Positions 1 through 7,704 of a stretch of DNA of 64,000 bases are shown here, piece by piece. Under the pieces are notes generated by a model, which worked only from the letters and a program-made list of their open reading frames with translations, did no database searches and was not told the origin of the DNA. Numbering within the stretch: position 1 is the stretch's first letter; the number at the start of each line of letters is the position of its first letter. This DNA is from Chryseobacterium sp. (GTDB taxonomy: Bacteria > Bacteroidota > Bacteroidia > Flavobacteriales > Weeksellaceae): the NCBI GenBank assembly GCA_031277615.1, contig JAITMC010000040.1:124001-188000 (forward strand). Reading direction: 5' to 3'. The position numbers and the translations under genes are program-made.

Positions 1-1742
1 TCCTGATTTGAGTTCAGGCAGTTAAACCCAGTACCTGTCAGTCTGTTGGAAATTCCGTGGCCATATTCGTGGGTAACGATACCATTATCAAAACTTCCAT
101 CGTATTTCGTGTCAGCTCTTACAGCAATATTTACTGTTGTATTAGCCGCCAGTTTTGCTTTGATGTATTCTCCTTCCGCATTGGTAATCAGGATAGACGG
201 TATAGTCACCGTATCATCATCACCACCCATATTTCCTATATTAGAGCCATTCGCTGCATTGTTATAAATGACAGCTCCTATTGCTCCGGCATTCTGGGCA
301 TTTTTTACTTTCACAGAGAATCCACAGGCTCCGCCTCTTTCAATCAGTCCTATTTTTCCAGCCAGTTCACCAGCCGGAAGATCAGAACACCCATCAATAA
401 CACTGGCCAGCTTTACATCGCCTGTTATTCCTATATCATTTACCGGAGCTCCGAACTGGGCAACACCGGCATTTACATTACGGTTCACCGCATCAGAAGG
501 AGCAGCATAGAATAGTTTACGGTTTGAAACCAGCCACAGATACATCTGCATAACAGGGTTGTAATTATCCGGATATGGAGCAAAATTGGCATTGTTGAAC
601 CCGCCTCCGTCCTGAGACTCTGCGAAAACTTCATCATCATCCAATCCTCCGTTTCCGAAGTTATTGCTCTGGAAGTTTTTGGCAGATTCCGTAAACCCGA
701 ATTTATAGAAGATATCATGCACCATATTGCTGATGTAGAACAGGTTGGTGGTTGCAGCGGATAAATTGGTATACGTTAAAGCGGCAGGATTATACGGGAA
801 ATCAAAATTTCGGGAAGCTCCGCCGTCGGGGGAAGCTCCGAATGTATCTTCATCTGCATCTTTATCATCATAGGCATATATATTATTTCCTTTTGTGATG
901 GTATAATGGGTTGTTCCGTTGGAGTGCCATCCTTCCGGAGAGGAAGCGAGGATCCACGGATTGCTCACCAAAGCTCTGGAACCAAAGGTAGGTGCTTCTA
1001 CCGGCAAAGGAAATACATTATACGTTGCATTATCGGGAGCCAGCGTTACCAAATTGGTAAGAGGGCTCTGATACGATTCCTGATACTGAGGCAATGCTGC
1101 TGTAATGTGTTCATCATGGGCATAAGCACCTTCGTTAAAATTACAGGAAAGTGTCAGATTGGTTTTACTCAGGATTTTTCCGTTATGGGCATCTACCAGA
1201 ATATTCCAGTGGTTGTTGGTTCCGGGCTCATGCAGTAAATATTCATAGGCTAATTTCATGTCCTGCTGATCATCGGCGGTATATACCAAGCGCTGTTTGG
1301 CTGCAGTCATTTTATTAGCACTTTTTTCGAAAAAGGCAATAATCGGAAGACGTGATACTTTGTCACTTCCCAGGTCTCCGGCAATTTTTTTCAATGCATC
1401 TTCTTTGGTGATACCGGGGCTGGCTTCTGAAGAGGCTTTGTAATCTTTAATAAAATTATCGGTATAATAAATAATCTTCGCGTCTCTTACCAATGCGGTT
1501 CCTGCGGTACCATATACAGGAAGTCCGTTATAGGTCTGCTGAAACTTAACAACATCTCCGTTCATCGATTGGGAGCGGTCGGTATTATCAATTACAAAAC
1601 GGGCAAGATCTGCTTTTTTATATTCTCTGATCTGGTTTTGAGAAATATAATTTTTAATCAGGGTATTATTATCTTGTGATAATAATTTTAAAGGTAATGC
1701 TGTAAAAACAGCAAACAATAGTGGTAGAGTTATTTTTTTCAT
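1..1742 (-). CDS. M36 (fungalysin-family) metalloprotease, C-terminus outside window
   Basis: Secreted zinc endopeptidase of the fungalysin family, cut by the left edge. Translation from ATG at 1740-1742 starts MKKITLPLLFAVF and has a signal peptide probably cleaved after LLSQ (about residue 23). A fungalysin/thermolysin-type propeptide (FTP) follows at about residues 35-110 and the M36 catalytic region from about residue 270. A protease-associated (PA) domain is inserted at about 455-550 (CGFSVKVKNAQNAGAIGAV). The zinc motif HEYGH lies at residues 558-562 (bases 57-71), followed by GISNRLTGTG. The third zinc ligand and any T9SS tail lie beyond the window. The start is fixed by the signal peptide and by a TAAATTTG promoter element 18 bases upstream. 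The family call is firm; substrate and secretion route are inferred from relatives. Confidence 0.9.
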   Translation of the reverse strand, partial: MKKITLPLLFAVFTALPLKLLSQDNNTLIKNYISQNQIREYKKADLARFVIDNTDRSQSMNGDVVKFQQTYNGLPVYGTAGTALVRDAKIIYYTDNFIKDYKASSEASPGITKEDALKKIAGDLGSDKVSRLPIIAFFEKSANKMTAAKQRLVYTADDQQDMKLAYEYLLHEPGTNNHWNILVDAHNGKILSKTNLTLSCNFNEGAYAHDEHITAALPQYQESYQSPLTNLVTLAPDNATYNVFPLPVEAPTFGSRALVSNPWILASSPEGWHSNGTTHYTITKGNNIYAYDDKDADEDTFGASPDGGASRNFDFPYNPAALTYTNLSAATTNLFYISNMVHDIFYKFGFTESAKNFQSNNFGNGGLDDDEVFAESQDGGGFNNANFAPYPDNYNPVMQMYLWLVSNRKLFYAAPSDAVNRNVNAGVAQFGAPVNDIGITGDVKLASVIDGCSDLPAGELAGKIGLIERGGACGFSVKVKNAQNAGAIGAVIYNNAANGSNIGNMGGDDDTVTIPSILITNAEGEYIKAKLAANTTVNIAVRADTKYDGSFDNGIVTHEYGHGISNRLTGTGFNCLNSNQ

Positions 1743-1759
1743 TTTTACTAATAAAGTGG

Positions 1760-1788
1760 CAAATTTACAAATAATTCAAAATCAACAA
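1760..1788 (-). promoter_or_regulatory. Bacteroidota-type promoter of the M36 protease gene
   Basis: On the minus strand, TTG (1788-1786) and TAAATTTG (1767-1760) are separated by 18 bases. This fits the Flavobacterium promoter pattern TTG-N17..23-TAnnTTTG. The -7 element ends about 18 bases before the ATG. Confidence 0.6.
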
Positions 1789-1891
1789 TTATTTTAATGA
1801 AAATAATTAAACACTACAGCTAATTTATATTTAAAATTTTAATTAAATAATTTTTTAACAATTTCATAAATCAAAACGATCCTTTATTCAT

Positions 1892-1915
1892 AAAAAAACT
1901 GCCCTTTCGGGCAGT
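1892..1915 (-). terminator. Rho-independent terminator of the first vWA-like gene
   Basis: ACTGCCC and GGGCAGT (1898-1915) form a perfect 7-bp stem with a 4-base loop. The minus-strand transcript then runs into seven U. It lies just past the stop codon of the gene ending at 1927. Confidence 0.85.
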
Positions 1916-1926
1916 CTGTTTTGTAA

Positions 1927-3354
1927 TTATTTCTTGATCAGTTTTTCTGAATACCTTTCATTTTTATCGGTTATAAAATTAACGATATATACACCTTCTC
2001 TCTGGGAGCTGATATCTACGTTTATTTCTTTTTCCTTACGGGACAGCTTATTGTAAACCATATTCCCGCTTACATCTCTAATCTCCAGTTTTCCTGATTG
2101 GGTCTCATCTTTCAGGATTACTTTAAACATACCGCTGGTAGGATTTGGAGTCAGTTTGAAGATTTTTTCTTCTGCTATCGGTTTTGTGGTTCTTAGCACC
2201 GGACATTCCATATTGATATCGTAATCAAAAAACGGATAGTTATTCCAGGCATACGCTACTTCAGTCTGACCGTTATAAGAGTATTCCATCGTCAGTTTAA
2301 ACTTCTGCACTCCTGTAGCTCCCCCAATTTTGGCAGCATCAAAGTCTGAAATCTGAGGATAGTAAACAAAAAAGTTACCCGGACCAAATGTAGGGTTAAA
2401 CGGTACAGGGAAAACGGTTCCGTTCTGCAAGCCTACCAGTTCCAGCTTAAAATTCAATAAAGCAGCTCCCTGAGGAAGGTGATAATAACCGCCAACACCT
2501 TGTGTATATCCTATACATTCTCCCGGTTCGTATCTGAAATCTACTGTTCCCATACCATTCGTATCGCAGATATGCTGTGCCAGTTCTCTCCAATATTCCA
2601 TTTCACCAGAGACAATTGCAAAGCCAGTAGGTCTGTTAAAATATAATCTTGGAGTTGAATTAATATTAGGGTCTCCCTGAACAGGCTCTACCGGTCCGGA
2701 ATACAATCCCGACCCATGTGATGCAATTGCTGCCCCAGCCCGTATTGCTGAATTCACGGTATTACTATGAACCATTGTAAATCTGGCTCCTCTGTCATAT
2801 TTAAATCTCAGCTCATTCACAAATGCGGCTGTAGTCCCATAGGCCGGACTGGTAGAGCTCACAAGATAAGAGCCGGTAAGAGGGCTGCCCAGATTTCTCA
2901 TGGCATCGGTAAACACCACCACGCGAAGATCCTGTATCCTGCCCAGAGTTGCCTGAGGACTTATAATATTGGCGTTGGGATTCCCGTCCAAAGCATCACC
3001 GACCATTCCCAGGGATTCGTTAAAAAGGTCTCCAAAATCAAGGCGTCTTTCAAAGTTCTGCGCGGTAAACTGATCGCTGGTAAAATCGGACTCGATATAA
3101 ATCATGGGCTTATAGATTCCACTGGTGTCTCCATACTTTCCTGTTCCATACTGTACGACTGCTACCCTGTTTCTGTTATTACAGGCCAAAAGCTCTTCCA
3201 TCAGTTTAATGGCACCACGTTTCATGTTAGCGTATTCAGCAGTGGTAATGGAACTTCCGTTGTCGAGCATGAAAATGTAGTCAAGCCCCTGCGCTTTAAG
3301 ACCACTCCACGACATCATCAGTGCCATGAAGAAAAATAAACATGTTTTTTTCAT
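1927..3354 (-). CDS. von Willebrand A-like secreted protein with T9SS type A sorting domain
   Basis: 475-residue exported protein. Residues 1-21 form a signal peptide (MKKTCLFFFMALMMSWSG...KAQ). A vWA-like fold occupies about residues 25-230, with LDNGSSIT as the metal-site loop and VVVFTDA as the later metal-binding strand. The canonical MIDAS DxSxS is here D-N-G-S-S, with Gly in the second ligand position, so metal binding may be altered. The last 75 residues (KIFKLTPNPTSGMFKVIL to EKLIKK) are a T9SS type A sorting domain. This predicts outer-membrane translocation and cell-surface attachment or release. The next gene upstream is a full-length paralogue, so the pair is a tandem duplication. 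No enzyme motif is visible; an adhesive role is inferred from vWA domains generally. Confidence 0.8.
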   Translation of the reverse strand: MKKTCLFFFMALMMSWSGLKAQGLDYIFMLDNGSSITTAEYANMKRGAIKLMEELLACNNRNRVAVVQYGTGKYGDTSGIYKPMIYIESDFTSDQFTAQNFERRLDFGDLFNESLGMVGDALDGNPNANIISPQATLGRIQDLRVVVFTDAMRNLGSPLTGSYLVSSTSPAYGTTAAFVNELRFKYDRGARFTMVHSNTVNSAIRAGAAIASHGSGLYSGPVEPVQGDPNINSTPRLYFNRPTGFAIVSGEMEYWRELAQHICDTNGMGTVDFRYEPGECIGYTQGVGGYYHLPQGAALLNFKLELVGLQNGTVFPVPFNPTFGPGNFFVYYPQISDFDAAKIGGATGVQKFKLTMEYSYNGQTEVAYAWNNYPFFDYDINMECPVLRTTKPIAEEKIFKLTPNPTSGMFKVILKDETQSGKLEIRDVSGNMVYNKLSRKEKEINVDISSQREGVYIVNFITDKNERYSEKLIKK

Positions 3355-3474
3355 AGTTAAAAATTTTAAATTTAGTCCGGCTAAAATAGTATTTTTTTAT
3401 TAATACAGTGAAATATAATTAAAAATTAAATTATTTAAATAACCATAATGTTTTATTGTTATTTTTCTAACAAT

Positions 3475-3498
3475 AAAAAAACTGCCCTTTCGGACAGT
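3475..3498 (-). terminator. Rho-independent terminator of the second vWA-like gene
   Basis: ACTGCCC/GGACAGT with loop TTTC at 3481-3498 and six A on the plus strand at 3475-3480, which become U in the transcript. It is the same hairpin as at 1892-1915 with one mismatch, so it was probably copied in the gene duplication. Confidence 0.8.
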
Positions 3499-3509
3499 TT
3501 CAGTTCTCA

Positions 3510-4928
3510 TTATTTTCTGATGATTTTTTCTGAGTATATTTCATTTTTATCTGTCGTTATATTGACGATATAGACTCCCTGTTTTTGGGTGCTCAGATCT
3601 GCTTCCACCTCTTTCACTCCACGCAATATTTTATGGTAAACCACATTTCCGCTTACATCTCTGATTTCAAGCTTTCCTGATTGAATTTCCTTGTTCAGAA
3701 TCACTTTAAACAATCCGGCGGTTGGATTTGGAGTCAGCTTGAAAATCTTTTCTTTTTCTGCTGATTTAGCCACTCTATTTACTGGGCACGTTGTGGTAAT
3801 GTCGTAATCAAAGAACGGGTAATGGTTCCAGCTCACTGTACGGAAGTTATACCCATTCTGTGAATAGAACAGGGTTAACTTAAACTTAAATTCTCCCGTT
3901 GCTCCGGCATTGACTAAATCTGCAAAGTCAGAAAGCTGAAACTGATTGCTGAAATAGTTATTGGGTCCATAGGTAGGGTTGAATGGGACTTTATAGGTTT
4001 CTCCTGTTGCTAAATTCATCAGTTCGGCTCTGATATCCTGCACAATAGCTCCGGGAGGAAGGTTAAGATAACCTCCAATATTGGACAGCTGATTTATACA
4101 TCCGGGCTCATAATAAAAACCGAACGTTGCCAGAGTATTGGAATCACAAATAGTTTCTGCCATTTGTTTCCAATAGTCGATTTCCATATGACCCACAAAA
4201 AAACCATTAGGTCTGTTATAATACAGTCTTGACTGACCTGTATCCGGATCTGACATATTATATTCCAATGGCCCGGAATATGAACCTCCCGCACCTGCAA
4301 TAGATGCCGCAGCCTCCACTGCAAAACTGTTTGTATTGGCGTGAATCATGGTAAACTGTGCCTGTCTGTTTATTTTAAACCTCATTACATTTCTGAAGGC
4401 ATCAGGATCATTGAAGGTAGTATTGGCATAATTGACAAGATAGGAACCATCGAGAAGTCCCGTATTTCGCTCAGCATCAGTAAATACGACAACTTTCAAA
4501 GGATGCACAGGGTGTAGTGTTTTCTGAAGACTGATAACATCCGCGTTCACATTCCCATCAAGGGCCTCTCCTACCAATTCTAAAGATTCATTAAAATGAT
4601 CTCCGAAATCGAGTCGTCTTTTAAAGTCCTGTACATTAAAGTGAGCATTTGTAAATTCGGTTTCAATGTAGATCAAAGGCTTATAGATGCCACTGGTACT
4701 TCCATATTCCCCGGTGCCATACTGAACTACCGTTACCCTGTTTCTTTCATTACACGCCATCAGCCTTTCCATCAGCTTGATGGCACCGCGTTTCATATCA
4801 GCATAGTTTTCATCAGTAATGGAAGAACCGTTATCCAGCATGATAATGTAATCATAAGGCTGCTGTGCATTAATGCTGCTCCACGACGTGATGAATGCCG
4901 TGAAGAAAAATAAAAATGTTTTTTTCAT
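3510..4928 (-). CDS. von Willebrand A-like secreted protein with T9SS type A sorting domain (paralogue)
   Basis: 472-residue tandem paralogue of the gene at 1927-3354, with the same order: signal peptide (MKKTFLFFFTAFITSWSS...NAQ), vWA-like domain at about residues 25-230, a middle beta-rich region, and a T9SS type A tail (KIFKLTPNPTAGLFKVIL to SEKIIRK). The metal-site loop is again LDNGSSIT, so the D-x-G-x-S variant is shared and not a random mutation. Both copies keep CNxRNRVxVVQYGTG near residue 60 and a central N-R-P-x-G-F segment. Each copy has its own promoter-like upstream region and its own terminator, so they are probably transcribed separately. Function is unknown beyond surface display. 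Confidence 0.8.
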   Translation of the reverse strand: MKKTFLFFFTAFITSWSSINAQQPYDYIIMLDNGSSITDENYADMKRGAIKLMERLMACNERNRVTVVQYGTGEYGSTSGIYKPLIYIETEFTNAHFNVQDFKRRLDFGDHFNESLELVGEALDGNVNADVISLQKTLHPVHPLKVVVFTDAERNTGLLDGSYLVNYANTTFNDPDAFRNVMRFKINRQAQFTMIHANTNSFAVEAAASIAGAGGSYSGPLEYNMSDPDTGQSRLYYNRPNGFFVGHMEIDYWKQMAETICDSNTLATFGFYYEPGCINQLSNIGGYLNLPPGAIVQDIRAELMNLATGETYKVPFNPTYGPNNYFSNQFQLSDFADLVNAGATGEFKFKLTLFYSQNGYNFRTVSWNHYPFFDYDITTTCPVNRVAKSAEKEKIFKLTPNPTAGLFKVILNKEIQSGKLEIRDVSGNVVYHKILRGVKEVEADLSTQKQGVYIVNITTDKNEIYSEKIIRK

Positions 4929-4953
4929 AAGTTATTAGTTTGTTTTAACCGGT

Positions 4954-4961
4954 CAAAAATA
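4954..4961 (-). promoter_or_regulatory. TAnnTTTG element upstream of the second vWA-like gene
   Basis: The minus strand reads TATTTTTG 26 bases before the ATG at 4928. No well-spaced TTG is evident upstream, so this is a partial match only. Confidence 0.4.
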
Positions 4962-4989
4962 ACCAAATTTCCTTATTAAGTGAAATAAT

Positions 4990-5254
4990 TTAACATAATC
5001 TGTAAAAAACATGAAAATATGAAAATAAAGACGTTCAGATCTGCTTTTTTGGGAATGTAAGGTTGCTGCGGTGAATTACCAAACCAGACCGGTTTTTGAA
5101 ACCCTGCCAGATTGATCCAATATTCCGTTACAATAATAGCCCCGATAGGAACGGTTACCCCGCAGCAGGCGTAAGAGAGCCGGGGGTTTGAGGATGGAAA
5201 GCAAGGGCGCGAGGAGTATGAGTGGATAGCGGGAAAAAGCTCCTGAAAACGAAA
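4990..5254. other. Intergenic stretch with a relatively G+C-rich island
   Basis: Between the second vWA-like gene and rpsA lies a stretch (about 5040-5250) that is visibly richer in G and C than the surrounding A+T-rich spacers. Short open frames exist on the minus strand but have low-complexity, gene-unlike translations, and I do not call them. It could be a dispersed intergenic repeat, but only one copy is recognisable in this window. Confidence 0.4.
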
Positions 5255-5282
5255 TAAAAAAAAGCCGCTCAAATGAGCGGCT
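5255..5282 (-). terminator. rpsA terminator
   Basis: AGCCGCTC and GAGCGGCT (5263-5282) make an 8-bp perfect stem with an AAAT loop. A run of A at 5255-5262 becomes the U tract of the minus-strand transcript. Confidence 0.9.
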
Positions 5283-5306
5283 CCTTATGTATGAATGGTT
5301 CAAAGA

Positions 5307-7097
5307 TTATTTACCTTCTTCCATTTTTCTTTTCAACTCTGCTAATGCATCGATGTCTCCAAGAGTAGATCTTTCTTCGTTGTTTGAAGAAGAAGATACG
5401 TTTCTGGAAGAAGATTCCTTAACGTTTTTCTTTTCTTCGTCTCTGAAGATCCCTGTGTGAGAAACTACAACTCTCTTGAATTCTTTGTTGAATTCAATTA
5501 CTTTGAAATCAGCTTCTTCACCTTTTTTGATTTTAGATCCATCTTCTTTCTCTAATAATCTTGAAGGGCAGAACGCTTCAACCTCAGCATCTTCGAATTG
5601 TACAGAAGCTCCTTTATCGTGAACTTCTACTGCTTTACCAGCGTGGATAGTTCCCTCAGCATATTTAGTTTCGAATTTATCCCATGGGTTTTCAGTCAAT
5701 TGCTTGTGACCTAGAGATAATCTTCTAGCCTGGATATCCAGCTCAAGAACTACAACATCTAATTTATCACCTACTGCACAGAACTCAGATGGGTGCTTGA
5801 TTTTCTTAGTCCAAGAAAGATCAGAGATGTAGATCAGACCGTCGATACCTTCTTCTAACTCTACGAATACACCAAAGTTAGTGAAGTTTCTTACCGTTCC
5901 TACATGCTGAGATCCTACCGGATACTTAGCTTCGATGTTTTCCCATGGATCTTTAGATAACTGCTTGATACCAAGAGAAATTTTTCTTTCTTCTCTGTCT
6001 AAAGTTAATACTTCAGCTTCCACTTCATCACCTACTTTTACGAAATCTCCAGCAGATCTTAAGTGAGTAGACCAAGACATTTCAGAAACGTGGATTAATC
6101 CTTCAACACCTGGAGCGATTTCTACGAATGCACCATAGTCAGCAAGAACTACTACTTTTCCTTTTACTTTGTCACCAACTTTCATGTCAGCAGAAAGAGC
6201 ATCCCAAGGATGAGCTTCTAATTGCTTCATACCTAACTGGATTCTTGTTTTCTCATCATCGAAATCAAGGATTACAACTTTTACAGTTTGTCCGTCCTCA
6301 AGGATTTCAGATGGGTGGTTCACTCTAGACCAAGAAAGGTCTGTAATGTGAATTAATCCATCAACACCTCCTAAGTCAATGAATACACCGTAAGAAGTGA
6401 TGTTCTTAACAGTACCTTCAAGAACCTGACCTTTTTCAAGCTGAGCGATGATTTCTTTTTTCTGACCTTCGATATCTGCTTCGATCAATGCTTTGTGAGA
6501 AACTACTACGTTTTTGAACTCAGGGTTGATTTTCACAACTTTGAATTCCATAGTTTTTCCTACGAACTGATCGTAATCTTTAATTGGCTTAACGTCAATT
6601 TGAGAACCTGGTAAGAATGCTTCGATTCCGTGAACGTCAACGATCATACCACCTTTAGTTCTTGATTTAACAAAACCGTTAACGATTTCTCCAGTTTCGT
6701 GAAGTTCGTTTACTTTATCCCAAGCTTTAAGCGTTCTTGCTTTTCTGTGAGATAACTGTAACTGACCAGTTTTGTCTTCTCTCTTGTCAACCATTACTTC
6801 TACCTCGTCACCTACTTTCAGGCCTTGGTTGTAACGGAATTCGTTAAGAGAAATAACACCTTCAGATTTGAAGTTGATGTCTACGATAGCTTCTTTGTCA
6901 GTTAATCTTACAACTTTACCAACTAAAACGTCATTATCGTCCAGGTTGTTTAAAGATCCGTTGTAGATTTCTTCTAAATCGCTTTTCTCTTTTCTAGCAT
7001 CAGCATCAAGACCAGATTCGAAAGAATCCCAGTCAAATTGTTCAGGTGCTACGTTTTGGTTTAATAATAATTCTGCTGAATTTGTCTCTTTTGACAT
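5307..7097 (-). CDS. rpsA: 30S ribosomal protein S1
   Basis: 596-residue ribosomal protein S1, which binds mRNA on the 30S subunit. It helps load structured or leader-poor messages, which matters in a phylum that rarely uses Shine-Dalgarno pairing. Six S1 (OB-fold) repeats can be seen at roughly residues 55-125, 135-205, 220-290, 305-380, 395-465 and 480-552. Repeats 3-5 carry the typical GVFIDLGGVDGLIH, GAFVEIAPGVEGLIH and GVFVELEEGIDGLIY cores. The N-terminus (about 1-50) is acidic, and the C-terminal tail after 555 is Ser/Asn/Glu-rich and probably disordered. It is monocistronic, with its own terminator and a promoter about 120 bases upstream. Confidence 0.97.
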   Translation of the reverse strand: MSKETNSAELLLNQNVAPEQFDWDSFESGLDADARKEKSDLEEIYNGSLNNLDDNDVLVGKVVRLTDKEAIVDINFKSEGVISLNEFRYNQGLKVGDEVEVMVDKREDKTGQLQLSHRKARTLKAWDKVNELHETGEIVNGFVKSRTKGGMIVDVHGIEAFLPGSQIDVKPIKDYDQFVGKTMEFKVVKINPEFKNVVVSHKALIEADIEGQKKEIIAQLEKGQVLEGTVKNITSYGVFIDLGGVDGLIHITDLSWSRVNHPSEILEDGQTVKVVILDFDDEKTRIQLGMKQLEAHPWDALSADMKVGDKVKGKVVVLADYGAFVEIAPGVEGLIHVSEMSWSTHLRSAGDFVKVGDEVEAEVLTLDREERKISLGIKQLSKDPWENIEAKYPVGSQHVGTVRNFTNFGVFVELEEGIDGLIYISDLSWTKKIKHPSEFCAVGDKLDVVVLELDIQARRLSLGHKQLTENPWDKFETKYAEGTIHAGKAVEVHDKGASVQFEDAEVEAFCPSRLLEKEDGSKIKKGEEADFKVIEFNKEFKRVVVSHTGIFRDEEKKNVKESSSRNVSSSSNNEERSTLGDIDALAELKRKMEEGK

Positions 7098-7218
7098 AAT
7101 TCTAAATAAATTTGTATTCCTTCTCTTTCAACGGTCTTAACAAATGTGATTGAAAAATACGGAAGTTATTAATATATACTATTTTACTTTCTCAGACCTT
7201 TACCACAAAAAGTGGGTG

Positions 7219-7249
7219 CAAAGATAGGAATTTTATTTGAGATAAGCAA
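7219..7249 (-). promoter_or_regulatory. rpsA promoter with long 5' leader
   Basis: The minus strand has TTG (7249-7247), a 20-base spacer and TATCTTTG (7226-7219), a full match to the Bacteroidota consensus. Transcription from about 7212 would give a leader of about 115 bases. The leader starts with a small hairpin (CCAC/GTGG, within 7201-7214). Confidence 0.75.
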
Positions 7250-7399
7250 GAGTTTTATCTTTACCTATTTAACCCATAAGCAACTGACTGTCAATACTTA
7301 TTAAAGAATTAAGAACCATTACTTATTATAATGTAAAAAATCATCGGTTCAGCAAATGGATTATTCGCTTTCGAAAGTATGTTGAATCTATAATAAAAA

Positions 7400-7590
7400 A
7401 GCTTTATGAACTTTATTCGCAGGCTTTCAGCCTATACTCAGCATGACAGCTCTAATACTATGTCGTTGATTTATGCGTTGTCATGCTGAGCGAAGTCGAA
7501 GCATCACTACAATTAAACACAAAGATTCTTCACTATGCTCTTGAATTACCTTCGCAGACCTTCAGTCTGTGTCCAGAATGACAGCAAGCA
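7400..7590. repeat. Intergenic palindromic repeat cluster (TGTCATGCTGAG type)
   Basis: CTCAGCATGACA (7437-7448) and TGTCATGCTGAG (7479-7490) are a perfect 12-base inverted pair. The second is followed by CGAAGTCGAAGCATC. Smaller hairpins flank them: AGGCT/AGCCT near 7421-7433 and CAGAC/GTCTG near 7556-7570. A shorter fragment, CCAGAATGACAGC, is at 7572-7584. The TCATGCTGAGCGAAGTCGAAG string resembles short repeats widespread between genes in Bacteroidota. There is no coding capacity. Confidence 0.6.
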
Positions 7591-7683
7591 ACCTCTCACG
7601 CTCGAACACTCCAACACTCTAACACTCTAACACTCTCACTCTCCCACCCTAAAACCCTAAAACTCCCCAACCCTCCCCACCCA
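7591..7683. repeat. Degenerate AACACTCT tandem repeat
   Basis: Pyrimidine- and A-rich low-complexity tract. Units of AACACTCT/AACACTCC repeat about four times at 7603-7636, then decay through CTCTCCCACCC, two CTAAAACC-like units and CCCTCCCCACCC. One strand contains almost no G. It ends 10 bases before the -7 element of the helicase gene, so length changes could affect that promoter. Confidence 0.7.
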
Positions 7684-7692
7684 TAAAATCAC

Positions 7693-7700
7693 TACCTTTG
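7693..7700 (+). promoter_or_regulatory. TAnnTTTG promoter element abutting the helicase start codon
   Basis: TACCTTTG ends only four bases before the ATG at 7705. If it is the -7 element, the transcript would be leaderless or nearly so. No TTG at the usual spacing is visible, because the upstream tract is C/A repeat. Confidence 0.5.
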
Positions 7701-7704
7701 CACC

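Noticed and set aside
46-1238. Several open frames on the plus strand (46-267, 57-515, 268-510, 906-1238)
   Set aside because: They are opposite-strand shadows of the M36 protease gene, whose minus-strand translation has clear PA-domain and HEYGH motifs.
4976-5303. Minus-strand frames of 98 and 75 codons after the vWA-like genes
   Set aside because: They overlap each other in different frames, cover the rpsA terminator and have no domain or signal. The G+C-rich stretch keeps frames open by chance.
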